Source of the DNA: Desulfovibrionaceae bacterium
Lineage (GTDB): Bacteria; Desulfobacterota; Desulfovibrionia; Desulfovibrionales; Desulfovibrionaceae
NCBI GenBank assembly: GCA_017454105.1
Contig: JAFTDR010000045.1
Location: 1-42,083 of the forward strand
Reading direction: 5' to 3'
DNA length: 42,083 nt
The translations under genes were made by a program, and so were the position numbers. Each line of letters starts with the position of its first letter. Positions within the stretch are counted from its first letter, which is position 1. This document shows, piece by piece, positions 34,508 to 41,793 of this stretch. The notes under the pieces were generated by a model. It was not told where the DNA came from, ran no database searches, and worked only from the letters and a program-made list of their open reading frames with translations.

Positions 34508-35263
34508 ATGGGGCAAAGAAGCGGAAAGGACCGGGCGGATCAGCTCCTGTTTAAACAGGGGCTTGCGCCGTCGCGTGAGTTTGCGAAGCGTCTTATTATG
34601 GAGGGCCGTGTGCGTCTTGCGGACGGGAGGAGAGTTGAGAAGCCAGGCCAGAGTCTTCCTGTCGGCACGCTTTTCTCCGTGAGGGAGCCTGAGCCCTATG
34701 TGAGCCGCGGCGCCTACAAGCTGCTCACTATTCTTGAGGCAAGCGAGCTCGATGTACATGGTTTTGTCTGTCTCGACGCCGGGGCCTCGACCGGGGGCTT
34801 TACGGACTGCCTCCTTCAGCGCGGCGCATCCCGCGTCTATGCCTTTGATGTCGGTCACAACCAGCTGCATGAGAAGTTGCGGGCGGATCCTCGGGTTATC
34901 GCCCGTGAAGGTGTTAATCTGCGCGATCCAGATCCTGCGCTTATCCCTGAGCCGCTCGATTTTATCTGCGCGGATGTCTCCTTTATCTCTCTCACACTGA
35001 TTATGAAACCCTGCAGCCGCTGGCTTAAGGAGAGTGGGATCTTCTGTGTCCTGATCAAGCCGCAGTTTGAACTCGGTCCTGGGCGGACTGATCGGGGGGT
35101 TGTTCGGGAGAGTGCCGCCCAGCGCGAAGCCTGCGATATAGTCGTCTCTTTTTGCCGTGATGAGCTTTCTCTTCGTTGCGACATGCTTGTGCCCTCGGCT
35201 ATAAAGGGGCCGAAGGGCAATCAGGAGTATCTCGCGCTTTTTAGGCGGGATATTCGCCCGTGA
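34508..35263 (+). CDS. tlyA: TlyA-type rRNA 2'-O-methyltransferase
   Basis: 251 residues from ATG 34508 (GTG 34505 is also in frame; GGAG upstream). N-terminal S4 RNA-binding domain (RADQLLFKQGLAPSREFAKR to about residue 65), then an FtsJ-like Rossmann methyltransferase: SAM motif CLDAGASTGGFTDC (about 90-104), AFDVGHNQLHEKLR, and CADVSFISL. TlyA methylates 2'-OH of cytidines in 16S and/or 23S rRNA and affects capreomycin susceptibility in mycobacteria; older annotations call it haemolysin. Confidence 0.94.
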   Translation: MGQRSGKDRADQLLFKQGLAPSREFAKRLIMEGRVRLADGRRVEKPGQSLPVGTLFSVREPEPYVSRGAYKLLTILEASELDVHGFVCLDAGASTGGFTDCLLQRGASRVYAFDVGHNQLHEKLRADPRVIAREGVNLRDPDPALIPEPLDFICADVSFISLTLIMKPCSRWLKESGIFCVLIKPQFELGPGRTDRGVVRESAAQREACDIVVSFCRDELSLRCDMLVPSAIKGPKGNQEYLALFRRDIRP

Positions 35264-35284
35264 TTTTCCTCCCTCTTTTCCAGG

Positions 35285-35783
35285 CAGCGGCGGTCAGTAA
35301 AAAAAAGTTGCCACCTGAAGTTGAATAAACCAGTCTCAGTGGGAACTCCTGTTTGCAAAAATGTCAGTTTGCTTGCGACCGGAGTATATATACTGCGGTC
35401 AGTAAAAAATTGACATTTTTAGTGTCGAAGGGACACAAAAGGATTGCAGCCCTATTTTTTCCACTGTCTCATTTTTGCCCTATGCACACGTGAGATTGGG
35501 CATAGTCTTAAAAAGTACAACTTTCTTCTGCCCAGAGTATATACTGCAGGCAGAAATACAGTTGCGCTACGAAGTCCCTTTGACAAGTCAGAAAAGAAAA
35601 TTCTTGTGCAATAGTCAGTCGATTTCGACAGAGACTGCGGGCAGAAAAAAAAGTTGCCATCGGTACTTCAGTGTGTTGTATACACTAGCCATAAACAAAC
35701 TGACCTTTTTGCGAATGGGATCAGCACTCAAGTCTGGTTTTTTTCAATTCCATGTGGCAATTTTTTTTCAGACCGCTGTATAT
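35285..35783. repeat. Second chained cluster of TATACT-family elements
   Basis: Between tlyA and the tssA-like gene. Units: 35285-35390 (GCGGTCAGTAAAAAAAAGTT to CGACCGGAGTATATA), then 35388-35543 (copy 2 of the 155-bp element), then a degenerate unit from 35538, then an inverted copy 35679-35783 whose left arm (GTGGCAATTTTTTTTCAGAC then CGCTGTATAT) and right arm (CCATAAACAAACTGACC) read on the opposite strand. Junction TATATAC motifs are shared between adjoining units. No gene seen in these ~570 bases. Confidence 0.8.
35388..35543. repeat. 155-bp repeat, copy 2 (partner 4801-4955)
   Basis: TATATACTGCGGTCAGT start, TTGACATTTTTAGTGTCGAA interior and GCCCAGAGTATAT end; collinear with 4801-4955 throughout, with scattered substitutions. 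Confidence 0.85.
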
Positions 35784-35835
35784 CTTACCTTGAGCAGCGT
35801 ATTTTTACCTTTTGTCTTTCGCTGTGAGGTTTTCC

Positions 35836-37533
35836 ATGAATGCGCATGATCTTGCAAGCCGTCCCATACCGGGAGACAATCCTTCAGGCAGCGACGCCAA
35901 GTATGAACCGGCGTACGCGGCTGTCACAGCGGAAATCGGCAAATTGGGCTCGGCCACCCAGGGCGGCGCTGTTGACTGGTCTATTGTAGCCAGCGAGGGT
36001 GAGCATATCTTGGCCGAACAGTCCAAGGATCTTCAGATTGCGGCCTATGTCGCTATAGCCTGGCAGAAAAGGGATGGCGCAGAGGGGCTCTGCGCTGCCG
36101 TCACCCTCTGGCTCGGCCTGATCACTTCGTTTTGGGACACATGCTATCCACCGGTAGCTAAGCTGCGTCGGAGAACCAATGCCTTTGATTGGTGGCACGA
36201 GAACTCTCTTGCGGAAATTGCGCGTGATGCGGGAAAGCACCTTCTTGCTCCAGATCGCGCAGAAACCCTCATCCAGGAATTGACAGCCCTCGATGAGCGG
36301 GCAGGAGAGTGCATGCCGGACGCAACTCCCCTGCGTGATCTTCTGGAAGCGGCCAGGCAGATACCGCTTGCCAAGCCCGCCCCTGAGCCAGACAAAAAAG
36401 AAACAGGTACAAAAGAAGCAGGTACAGATGAAGCAGGCAAGGCGGATGCGCCGACAAAAGAGGCACCCGCCGTGCCCAAAGAAGAAAACGCGCCCAAAGA
36501 GCCGAAGGGCAACGATACGACTGGTCAGGGGAAGCAAGAGGGGGTGGGAGCAGAGCCTAGTCAAGCTCCAAAGGGGCACAATGAGCGAAAAGAGCAGAGT
36601 GTTGATGGCGGGAAGAGCGATGCTCAAGACCTTAAAAGCGCGCACACTGCTTTTACAAACGCTGCAAGCCGCTACGCCCAGCTCGCCCACAGGGAGGATC
36701 CCGCAAATCCTCTTCCCTGGCAGGTGCTTCGGATTGCTTTGTGGAGTAAAATACAGAAACTCCCCCCGGCTACAGATGGACAGACATCGCTCCATTCGCC
36801 AGATCAGGACCGCTTAGCCGGCATAGAGCGTATGCTCGAAAGCGGGAAATATCTTGAAGCAGCGCTTGCCTGCGAAGATCTCTTTCCATCAGCGCTTTTC
36901 TGCCTCGATATACAGTATGCCGCAGACCGTGCGCTTGACGCTCTTGGGGCCCCTTTTGCCGAAGCCCGTGCGCGAGTCTGTGAGGAGACGGCTCGTTTTG
37001 TGGCCCGTCTGCCTGGTGTGGACGGTTTGGCTTTTGACGATGGGCGATCGTTTGCAAACGAGCTGACTGCGTCCTGGCTTGCTTCGCTTGCCAACTCGTC
37101 TTCACCTTCTGTGCGGTCGGACCAGGCCGTTCCTACGACGGCGCAGTCTCTTGGCAGTGCTGGGGCAACGCTTTTTAGCGACATATGCCAGGCTGCGCGC
37201 GACCGCGCAAGCGGAGGCGATCTGCGCGGGGCCCTGGAACTTCTTGAGGGGGCCCACAATGATTCCCCGGCAGCAACCATGCGCCTTCGTATCGCTGAAC
37301 TTGAGCTGATCTGCGCGGCACAGGAAAAAACTGTCGCTCTTGCCCTTGCCTCTGATTTGCTGCACGACGCTGAGCAGTGGAACCTTGCGCAGTGGGATCG
37401 CGCTCTTGCTCTGGACACCTTTTTGGCTGCCCGCAAGGCCTTTGCTCTTGCGGGGCAGAAGGACAAGGCGCTCGCAGCAGAGGAGGCCATTGCACGCATC
37501 CGGCCTTCAGCGGCTCTTGGCTGGAAACAGTAG
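35836..37533 (+). CDS. TssA-like type VI secretion protein
   Basis: 565 residues from ATG 35836 (GAGG upstream). The N-terminal ImpA_N-like domain is visible: SRPIPGDNPSGSDAKYEPAY, then ILAEQSKDLQIAAYVAIAWQ, and FWDTCYPP. A long Lys/Glu/Pro/Ala-rich linker (about 190-275) separates it from a helical VasJ-like C-terminal region (from LPWQVLRIALW). TssA proteins organise the baseplate or cap the contractile sheath of type VI secretion systems. No other T6SS gene is in the window: repeats lie upstream and a terminator plus tRNA downstream. It may be an orphan or an accessory TssA. Confidence 0.82.
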   Translation: MNAHDLASRPIPGDNPSGSDAKYEPAYAAVTAEIGKLGSATQGGAVDWSIVASEGEHILAEQSKDLQIAAYVAIAWQKRDGAEGLCAAVTLWLGLITSFWDTCYPPVAKLRRRTNAFDWWHENSLAEIARDAGKHLLAPDRAETLIQELTALDERAGECMPDATPLRDLLEAARQIPLAKPAPEPDKKETGTKEAGTDEAGKADAPTKEAPAVPKEENAPKEPKGNDTTGQGKQEGVGAEPSQAPKGHNERKEQSVDGGKSDAQDLKSAHTAFTNAASRYAQLAHREDPANPLPWQVLRIALWSKIQKLPPATDGQTSLHSPDQDRLAGIERMLESGKYLEAALACEDLFPSALFCLDIQYAADRALDALGAPFAEARARVCEETARFVARLPGVDGLAFDDGRSFANELTASWLASLANSSSPSVRSDQAVPTTAQSLGSAGATLFSDICQAARDRASGGDLRGALELLEGAHNDSPAATMRLRIAELELICAAQEKTVALALASDLLHDAEQWNLAQWDRALALDTFLAARKAFALAGQKDKALAAEEAIARIRPSAALGWKQ

Positions 37534-37535
37534 AT

Positions 37536-37559
37536 CGTTAGGGCACTAGCGTTTTTTTT
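37536..37559 (+). terminator. Terminator after tssA-like gene
   Basis: Stem CGTTAG / CTAGCG (one G-T pair) with loop GGCA followed by T8, starting 3 bases after the stop codon. Confidence 0.85.
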
Positions 37560-38126
37560 GCGGCATAAAGAAATCCCGAGAAAGAGAAAACCGGCACACG
37601 GTTTCTCGACGTACGCCCAAGGATTATTTTGCTGGAGTACACGCAATGTGTCGGGGACGGCTGAAACTGAGCCAGAGGAGAGTACGCAGTAAACTCTTGC
37701 CATCAACACGCGTCGCAGAAGCAATGGCCTGAAACCGAAATCTGGAGTTTTTCGCCCGCACATGAGGCGCGCACGCGGAATTTTTTCGCATGTCAGCCCA
37801 AAAGTGCGCCCGTGAGCGGATACATATTTTCTGAATACCACGCAGCGTCTTTTTACCGGAGGCGCTGTACGAGCAAGACCCTTAGGACTTGCTTGTGCAA
37901 CGCATCAAAAATTTCCTTGACTTTTTGCCTTTCCTCTTGCATACTTTTCTTACCTGTGTGAGCGGTATTACCCTGCGGCAGGAGAGAGGCACTCGAAAGT
38001 GTGTGCTGGTTTCGAGCTGAGCTATTTTTCACTGTGGGAATGTGAAAGCAAAAACCAAGTAAGTCACATTTTCGAGGGAACTCGCCTAGGGTTGTAGGCA
38101 GACTTCGGGTGAATATAAAAATCTAG
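37560..38126. other. Intergenic region before tRNA-Pro
   Basis: About 570 bases without a supported gene. It holds a small palindrome AAACCG GCACA CGGTTT near 37590 and a possible promoter at 37917-37945. Nothing else recognised. Confidence 0.4.
37917..37945 (+). promoter_or_regulatory. Possible sigma-70 promoter
   Basis: TTGACT (37917-37922), a 17-base spacer, then CATACT (37940-37945). No ORF follows before the tRNA gene, so it may be a second tRNA promoter, drive an untranslated RNA, or be chance. Confidence 0.4.
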
Positions 38127-38155
38127 TTGACAATACGCTTGATTATGCGTATCAC
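38127..38155 (+). promoter_or_regulatory. Promoter of tRNA-Pro
   Basis: Perfect -35 TTGACA (38127-38132), 17-base spacer and -10 TATCAC (38150-38155), placing the start a few bases before the tRNA gene. Confidence 0.75.
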
Positions 38156-38164
38156 TACTTGTGT

Positions 38165-38241
38165 CGGGATGTAGCGCAGTCTGGGAGCGCACTTGAATGG
38201 GGTTCAAGGGGTCGAAGGTTCAAATCCTTTCATCCCGACCA
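38165..38241 (+). tRNA. tRNA-Pro (anticodon GGG)
   Basis: 77 bases including an encoded CCA. Acceptor stem CGGGATG / CATCCCG, D arm GCGCAG...GAGCGC, anticodon arm CTTGA-ATGGGGT-TCAAG giving anticodon GGG, and T arm AAGGTTCAAATCCTT. C1 pairing with G72 and discriminator A fit proline tRNAs. tRNA genes are common integration sites; the DNA to its right looks accessory. Confidence 0.95.
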
Positions 38242-38257
38242 CAAAAACAAACAGTAT

Positions 38258-38292
38258 GAGGCCAATTGGGGATTTCCCTGCTGGCCTCTTTC
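38258..38292 (+). terminator. Terminator of tRNA-Pro transcript
   Basis: Outer stem GAGGCCA / TGGCCTC with an inner GGGA/TCCC stem, followed by TTTCCTT, shortly after the tRNA CCA end. Confidence 0.7.
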
Positions 38293-38885
38293 CTTATCCA
38301 TTCAAGAGTGCTGTCACCTGACCAAGAAGGTGACCTGTGGTGGCTATGGCACCTTTCGACAAGAAAACAACAGAATACACCGTAAAAACAGCCGTTTATG
38401 CAATATTTATGCCACCTATCTATGGTGACGGCAAGGTGACACGATGGTAAACAACTATCGCTAGAAAGAGTGTGGTGTCAAAGATAATGGTAATGACTAT
38501 GAGGCCTAAGATGATAAGCGGCAGCAGTAAGACTGTTCGTCCCCTCTCCAAGCCAGAATACGTATTCTATCCTGAATTAGAAAGTAGGTAGCAAAAAATT
38601 ACATGTGGTACGTGCGGCTTTAAAGCCGTACACAGCTCATTGCGTGCCATCACCACGAAAAGACACATAGCTCAAAGGAAAAGGCAGGAGTAGCATCTCT
38701 TGCCTTTTTTTTGTACCTTACGAAAAATGTTGTCGATGATGAAGGGAGAAAGATTCAACGGCTAAATCTGATGATCCACCTGGTACAGCCAGAAAAAGAC
38801 TTCAATTGTACCTACATAATTGCGATTATATTCACATGCTTGACACGAACTACCACAAGCTTCCTTCTTCTGAGGCACCCAGTAA
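38293..38885. other. Accessory spacer with GGTGAC motifs
   Basis: No supported gene. It contains a GTCACCT/AGGTGAC hairpin (38313-38334) and two further GGTGAC copies in direct orientation near 38424-38439, possible operator-like sites. A terminator lies at 38681-38712, implying an unidentified rightward transcript. Short frames here lack ribosome sites. Confidence 0.4.
38681..38712 (+). terminator. Rho-independent terminator
   Basis: Stem AAGGCAGGAG / CTCTTGCCTT (one G-T pair) with loop TAGCAT, followed by a T run. Its upstream gene is not identified. Confidence 0.8.
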
Positions 38886-39203
38886 TCACTGTAACACCGC
38901 TGAAAGAATACGGTGTATCAACCTAAGTTCTTGCTCATCGGCCCTGTCTATCATGGCAATGAGATCATTCCTAAGAGTTTCTACATCAGAAAGATGAGCT
39001 GATACAAAAAAGTCTTCTATCCTCACTTCAAACACTCCTGCCAGCTTGTGAAGTATCGATGTAGACACATTCACTTCTCCTCTCTCTACCTGGCCTAAGT
39101 ACTTACCACTTATCCCCGCACGTTCTGCGGCCTGATCCTGAGATAAACCGGCCTGCTTACGTAGTTCCTTGACACGCCTTCCGAGTACAGCAGAAAAATC
39201 CAT
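38886..39203 (-). CDS. XRE-family transcriptional regulator
   Basis: 105 residues from ATG 39203, with GGGGGTAG six bases upstream; the frame extends further but without a better start. A classical Cro/C1 helix-turn-helix occupies about 8-62 (LRKQAGLSQDQAAERAGISG, then KYLGQVERGE). A short helical C-terminus (about 70-105) may dimerise. Divergent from the 76-residue gene across ~210 bases, so it may control that promoter. Such single-HTH proteins are typical of mobile elements. Confidence 0.92.
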   Translation of the reverse strand: MDFSAVLGRRVKELRKQAGLSQDQAAERAGISGKYLGQVERGEVNVSTSILHKLAGVFEVRIEDFFVSAHLSDVETLRNDLIAMIDRADEQELRLIHRILSAVLQ

Positions 39204-39267
39204 GTGGCTACCCCCTTTTTTTAGGAAGGATAGCCAAAATACCAGCTCAAAAAACCAGATATAGGTG

Positions 39268-39296
39268 TTGACCAGCATTTTTTTAACGTCTATAGT
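39268..39296 (+). promoter_or_regulatory. Promoter for the 76-residue gene
   Basis: TTGACC (39268-39273), 17-base spacer and TATAGT (39291-39296), about 115 bases before the ATG at 39414, in the divergent gap with the XRE regulator. Confidence 0.6.
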
Positions 39297-39413
39297 TCCC
39301 CTATATCTCTCATGCCTAAGAGGGGACACCAAGATACCCCTTCCGCCTCATTTTGAAGCCTTTCGTAGAGATATGAGTTCATATCATCAACTTTTATCTC
39401 ATGGAGGTTCAAA

Positions 39414-39644
39414 ATGAACTCGCTAGATGAAGAGAAGAAAGCGATCAGGATTTCTGGTGAGCAGATCAAGATTCTGACCAAGATCAGCAACTCTATCGGT
39501 CGGACGGCAGATGAAGTCCTTTCTGAGGAGTACGAAAACATTTCTCCTGAATTTGCCAGAGGGTACTTGGAGGCGTTTGCAAGACATGGCAACGACGAAG
39601 ATGTGCTTCTCGTCTACTTCTTTGAGAAGATCGTAGCTAACTAA
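39414..39644 (+). CDS. Small acidic hypothetical protein
   Basis: 76 residues with GGAGG at good spacing. Acidic and helical (EEKKAIRISGEQIKILTKIS, then DEVLSEEYENISPEFARGYL). No family recognised. It has its own promoter and a downstream terminator, and is divergent from an XRE regulator, so it is probably expressed. Could be a regulator of a mobile element. Confidence 0.75.
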   Translation: MNSLDEEKKAIRISGEQIKILTKISNSIGRTADEVLSEEYENISPEFARGYLEAFARHGNDEDVLLVYFFEKIVAN

Positions 39645-39654
39645 GAAAAAAACT

Positions 39655-39685
39655 GGCAGAGGATTTATTCCTCTGCCGTCTTTTT
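39655..39685. terminator. Bidirectional terminator
   Basis: Stem GGCAGAGGA / TCCTCTGCC with loop TTTAT. T tracts on both strands (TCTTTTT on the plus, AGTTTTTTT on the minus) serve the 76-residue gene and the convergent flagellin gene. Confidence 0.9.
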
Positions 39686-39694
39686 ACATATCAT

Positions 39695-41218
39695 CTATCC
39701 ACCTATCAACTGCATCGCCATCTGCGGTAAAGAGTTCGCTTGCGCTAGCATAGCAACTGCAGCCTGAGTTAAGATTTGTTGTCGAACAAACTCTGTCATT
39801 TCAGTGGACACATCTGCATCAGATATCCTAGATTCCGCAGCCTGTAAATTTTCTGCCATTGTGTTTAGGTTAGTAATAGTATTTTCAAATCTATTCTGTA
39901 AAGCACCCAAATCAGCTCGAATCTTATCTTTTATCACTATTGCTTCATTGATAGCTTCCAAGGATATTTGGGCATCTTCTTGTGTAGCTATTGAATACCC
40001 TGCATATGTATATTTTTGCGTATCTTCATATACATCCACGAGAGCCTGATCTAAGGCAGTTATAGTTAAATACCAGTCATCGGAACCATCAGTTATAGCT
40101 GGACTACCATCTTTTGGATTAGTAAAAAGATCACTTGTTGGAACTGCATGAGGGTCTGATGCTGTAGAATCTATCGTCATTTCATATCGAATAAGGTCAT
40201 TAGTACTCTGCCTAATGCTTTTATCTATCCCTGTGACATTATTTTCCACATCTTTTATAGTTCCTGTTATAGGATTTATATTTATATCTAGCTGCTGTTG
40301 GGCATAATTTTTAAATGTTGCCATTGCCGAATGCCCCCAAGTATACTGCCATTTTTGCTTTTCTCTGTAATCCAGAGATAAGTATTCAGGATATGTTGTA
40401 GGCATGTCTGGGAGTTTATAGTTGCCCTCTTCTTCTATAGGATTAAAATAGTTATTGTAGTTATCTAAAATATTATAAAAATCATCAACGTTTTCCGGCA
40501 TGGAGAGTTTTCTTAGAGTGCTTTCTAAATCATCAGCCCAAGTGTCTGCATAGGCTGTTACATCTACTGAGGCATTACAATTTTGAAGCCTAGTCAGTAC
40601 ATCTTCTTTAAAATCAGTCTTTAATCTTGTAATTGCATCTTCCCATGTTGAGTCATTACCTACACCAAAAGCTGCTGCCGTCGATTCTCTGATTTCAATA
40701 TAATAGTAATCTTCGGAAGAATCATTACCAGTTCCAAAATGTACCTTTAACTGCCCTTTTGCAGTATATTCAGAGCCATTATGCTCACCATATAGTGTGC
40801 CGTCAAGCAGTTGAATTCCATTAAAATCAGTTGCGAGAGCAATACGAGTAATTTCTGAAGCCATAGCCTGATATTCTGACTCTATCATAAGTCTTTGGAC
40901 AGAGTCATAGGTGCCAGTAGCAGCTTGCTCAGCAAGCTCCTTCATACGGATCAGCTTTTCATCAATAACCTGTAAAGCACCATCTGCTACCTGTATCAGG
41001 GAAATTGCGTCATTGGCATTTCTAGCACCTTGATGAAAAGCAGCAATGTCAGCTCGTTGCAATTCCCGAATAGCCAGCCCAGCAGCGTCATCAGCAGCAG
41101 AATTGATTCGTAGACCTGTGCTAAGACGCTGTGTAGAGTTAGAAAGATTGGCGTAGTGAGAATTCAGATTGCGGGCAACATTTGCCGCCATCAGGTTGTG
41201 ATTGACTACGAGGGACAT
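39695..41218 (-). CDS. fliC: Flagellin
   Basis: 507 residues. Structural subunit of the flagellar filament, exported by the flagellar type III system. The conserved D0/D1 N-terminus (MSLVVNHNLMAANVARNLNS, QRLSTGLRINSAADDAAGLA) and C-terminus (ESRISDADVSTEMTEFVRQQ ending in QMAMQLIGG) are intact. The central ~230 residues (about 150-400) are variable D2/D3-type surface domains, Asp/Tyr/Thr-rich and with few recognisable features. The gene is AT-richer than the metabolic genes. AGGAG precedes the ATG and a sigma-54-type promoter lies upstream. Confidence 0.96.
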   Translation of the reverse strand: MSLVVNHNLMAANVARNLNSHYANLSNSTQRLSTGLRINSAADDAAGLAIRELQRADIAAFHQGARNANDAISLIQVADGALQVIDEKLIRMKELAEQAATGTYDSVQRLMIESEYQAMASEITRIALATDFNGIQLLDGTLYGEHNGSEYTAKGQLKVHFGTGNDSSEDYYYIEIRESTAAAFGVGNDSTWEDAITRLKTDFKEDVLTRLQNCNASVDVTAYADTWADDLESTLRKLSMPENVDDFYNILDNYNNYFNPIEEEGNYKLPDMPTTYPEYLSLDYREKQKWQYTWGHSAMATFKNYAQQQLDININPITGTIKDVENNVTGIDKSIRQSTNDLIRYEMTIDSTASDPHAVPTSDLFTNPKDGSPAITDGSDDWYLTITALDQALVDVYEDTQKYTYAGYSIATQEDAQISLEAINEAIVIKDKIRADLGALQNRFENTITNLNTMAENLQAAESRISDADVSTEMTEFVRQQILTQAAVAMLAQANSLPQMAMQLIGG

Positions 41219-41264
41219 ATAGTGCTCCTATAATTGACTTTTGCGAACTATATGTGCTCTTTTA

Positions 41265-41281
41265 TGCACATACCATGCCAA
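41265..41281 (-). promoter_or_regulatory. Sigma-54 (RpoN) promoter of flagellin
   Basis: On the minus strand the sequence TTGGCATGGTATGTGCA matches the -24/-12 consensus TTGGCACGN4TTGCA, with GG and GC correctly 10 bases apart. It lies about 47 bases before the flagellin ATG. Confidence 0.75.
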
Positions 41282-41619
41282 TATGTGCTATACCTTGAAA
41301 AATCCCATACTTTCCGGCTTTTTCGGGGTAAGAGTCTCTTTAAAAGGCAGAAATTACCCAAAGGTACAAGGCCAGGAACCTCGGCAAAGGTCAAGATTCT
41401 GACTCCCTTGGTGGTCTCCCCAAGGACACCCCAAAATCTCCTTCAAAAAGGCCCATTCCTGGGCCTTTTTTTCTGTCCCCATAAGGAAACAACATCCCAA
41501 GTCAAAAGGTCCCATAAATCAGGAATGTCAGTTTTCCATCCAGCCCATCCCCGTGACCAGTTCTTAGATTTGGTAGAAATATTTCCCCTCCAAGACCATC
41601 ACAAAGGAGGGTTTTGTGT
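41282..41619. other. Spacer between flagellin and DUF6573 gene
   Basis: No gene supported. Contains the upstream activator region expected for the RpoN promoter and a rightward terminator at 41449-41473, implying a short rightward transcript of unknown nature. Confidence 0.4.
41449..41473 (+). terminator. Rho-independent terminator
   Basis: Stem AGGCCC / GGGCCT with loop ATTCCT, preceded by A5 and followed by a T run. The transcript it ends is not identified. Confidence 0.8.
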
Positions 41620-41793
41620 ATGAGCAACACCAACACGATTGAGGACTGGGCGGTCATTCATTCGTACACAAGGAAACAGGCGATTGCCGATGGCGTACTC
41701 GTAGACGTTACAGACCAGGCAAAATTTTCCGGTTTCAAGATACCAGTTGCAGTCACACAGACAGTGTGGGGAGGATGGATTGAAGCAAATCGG
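41620..41793 (+). pseudogene. DUF6573-like gene, interrupted by intron
   Basis: ATG 41620 follows AAAGGAGG. The 58 visible codons include IEDWAVIHSYTRKQAIADGV, then LVDVTDQAKFSGFKIPVAVT, the start of DUF6573-type proteins found on plasmids and integrative elements. Homology stops after EANR, where the antisense group II intron begins. The rest of the gene would lie beyond the window edge, past the intron. Function of the family is unknown. Confidence 0.7.

Noticed and set aside
36804..37841. 345-codon minus-strand open frame
   Set aside because: Mostly antisense to the tssA-like gene; Arg/Ser/Ala-rich composition typical of a GC-rich shadow, no ribosome site, no family resemblance.
38159..38428. 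89-codon frame across the tRNA
   Set aside because: Runs through tRNA-Pro and its terminator; no start signal.
38711..38926. 71-codon plus-strand frame
   Set aside because: Non-ATG start directly after a terminator T run; no ribosome site and no convincing protein features.
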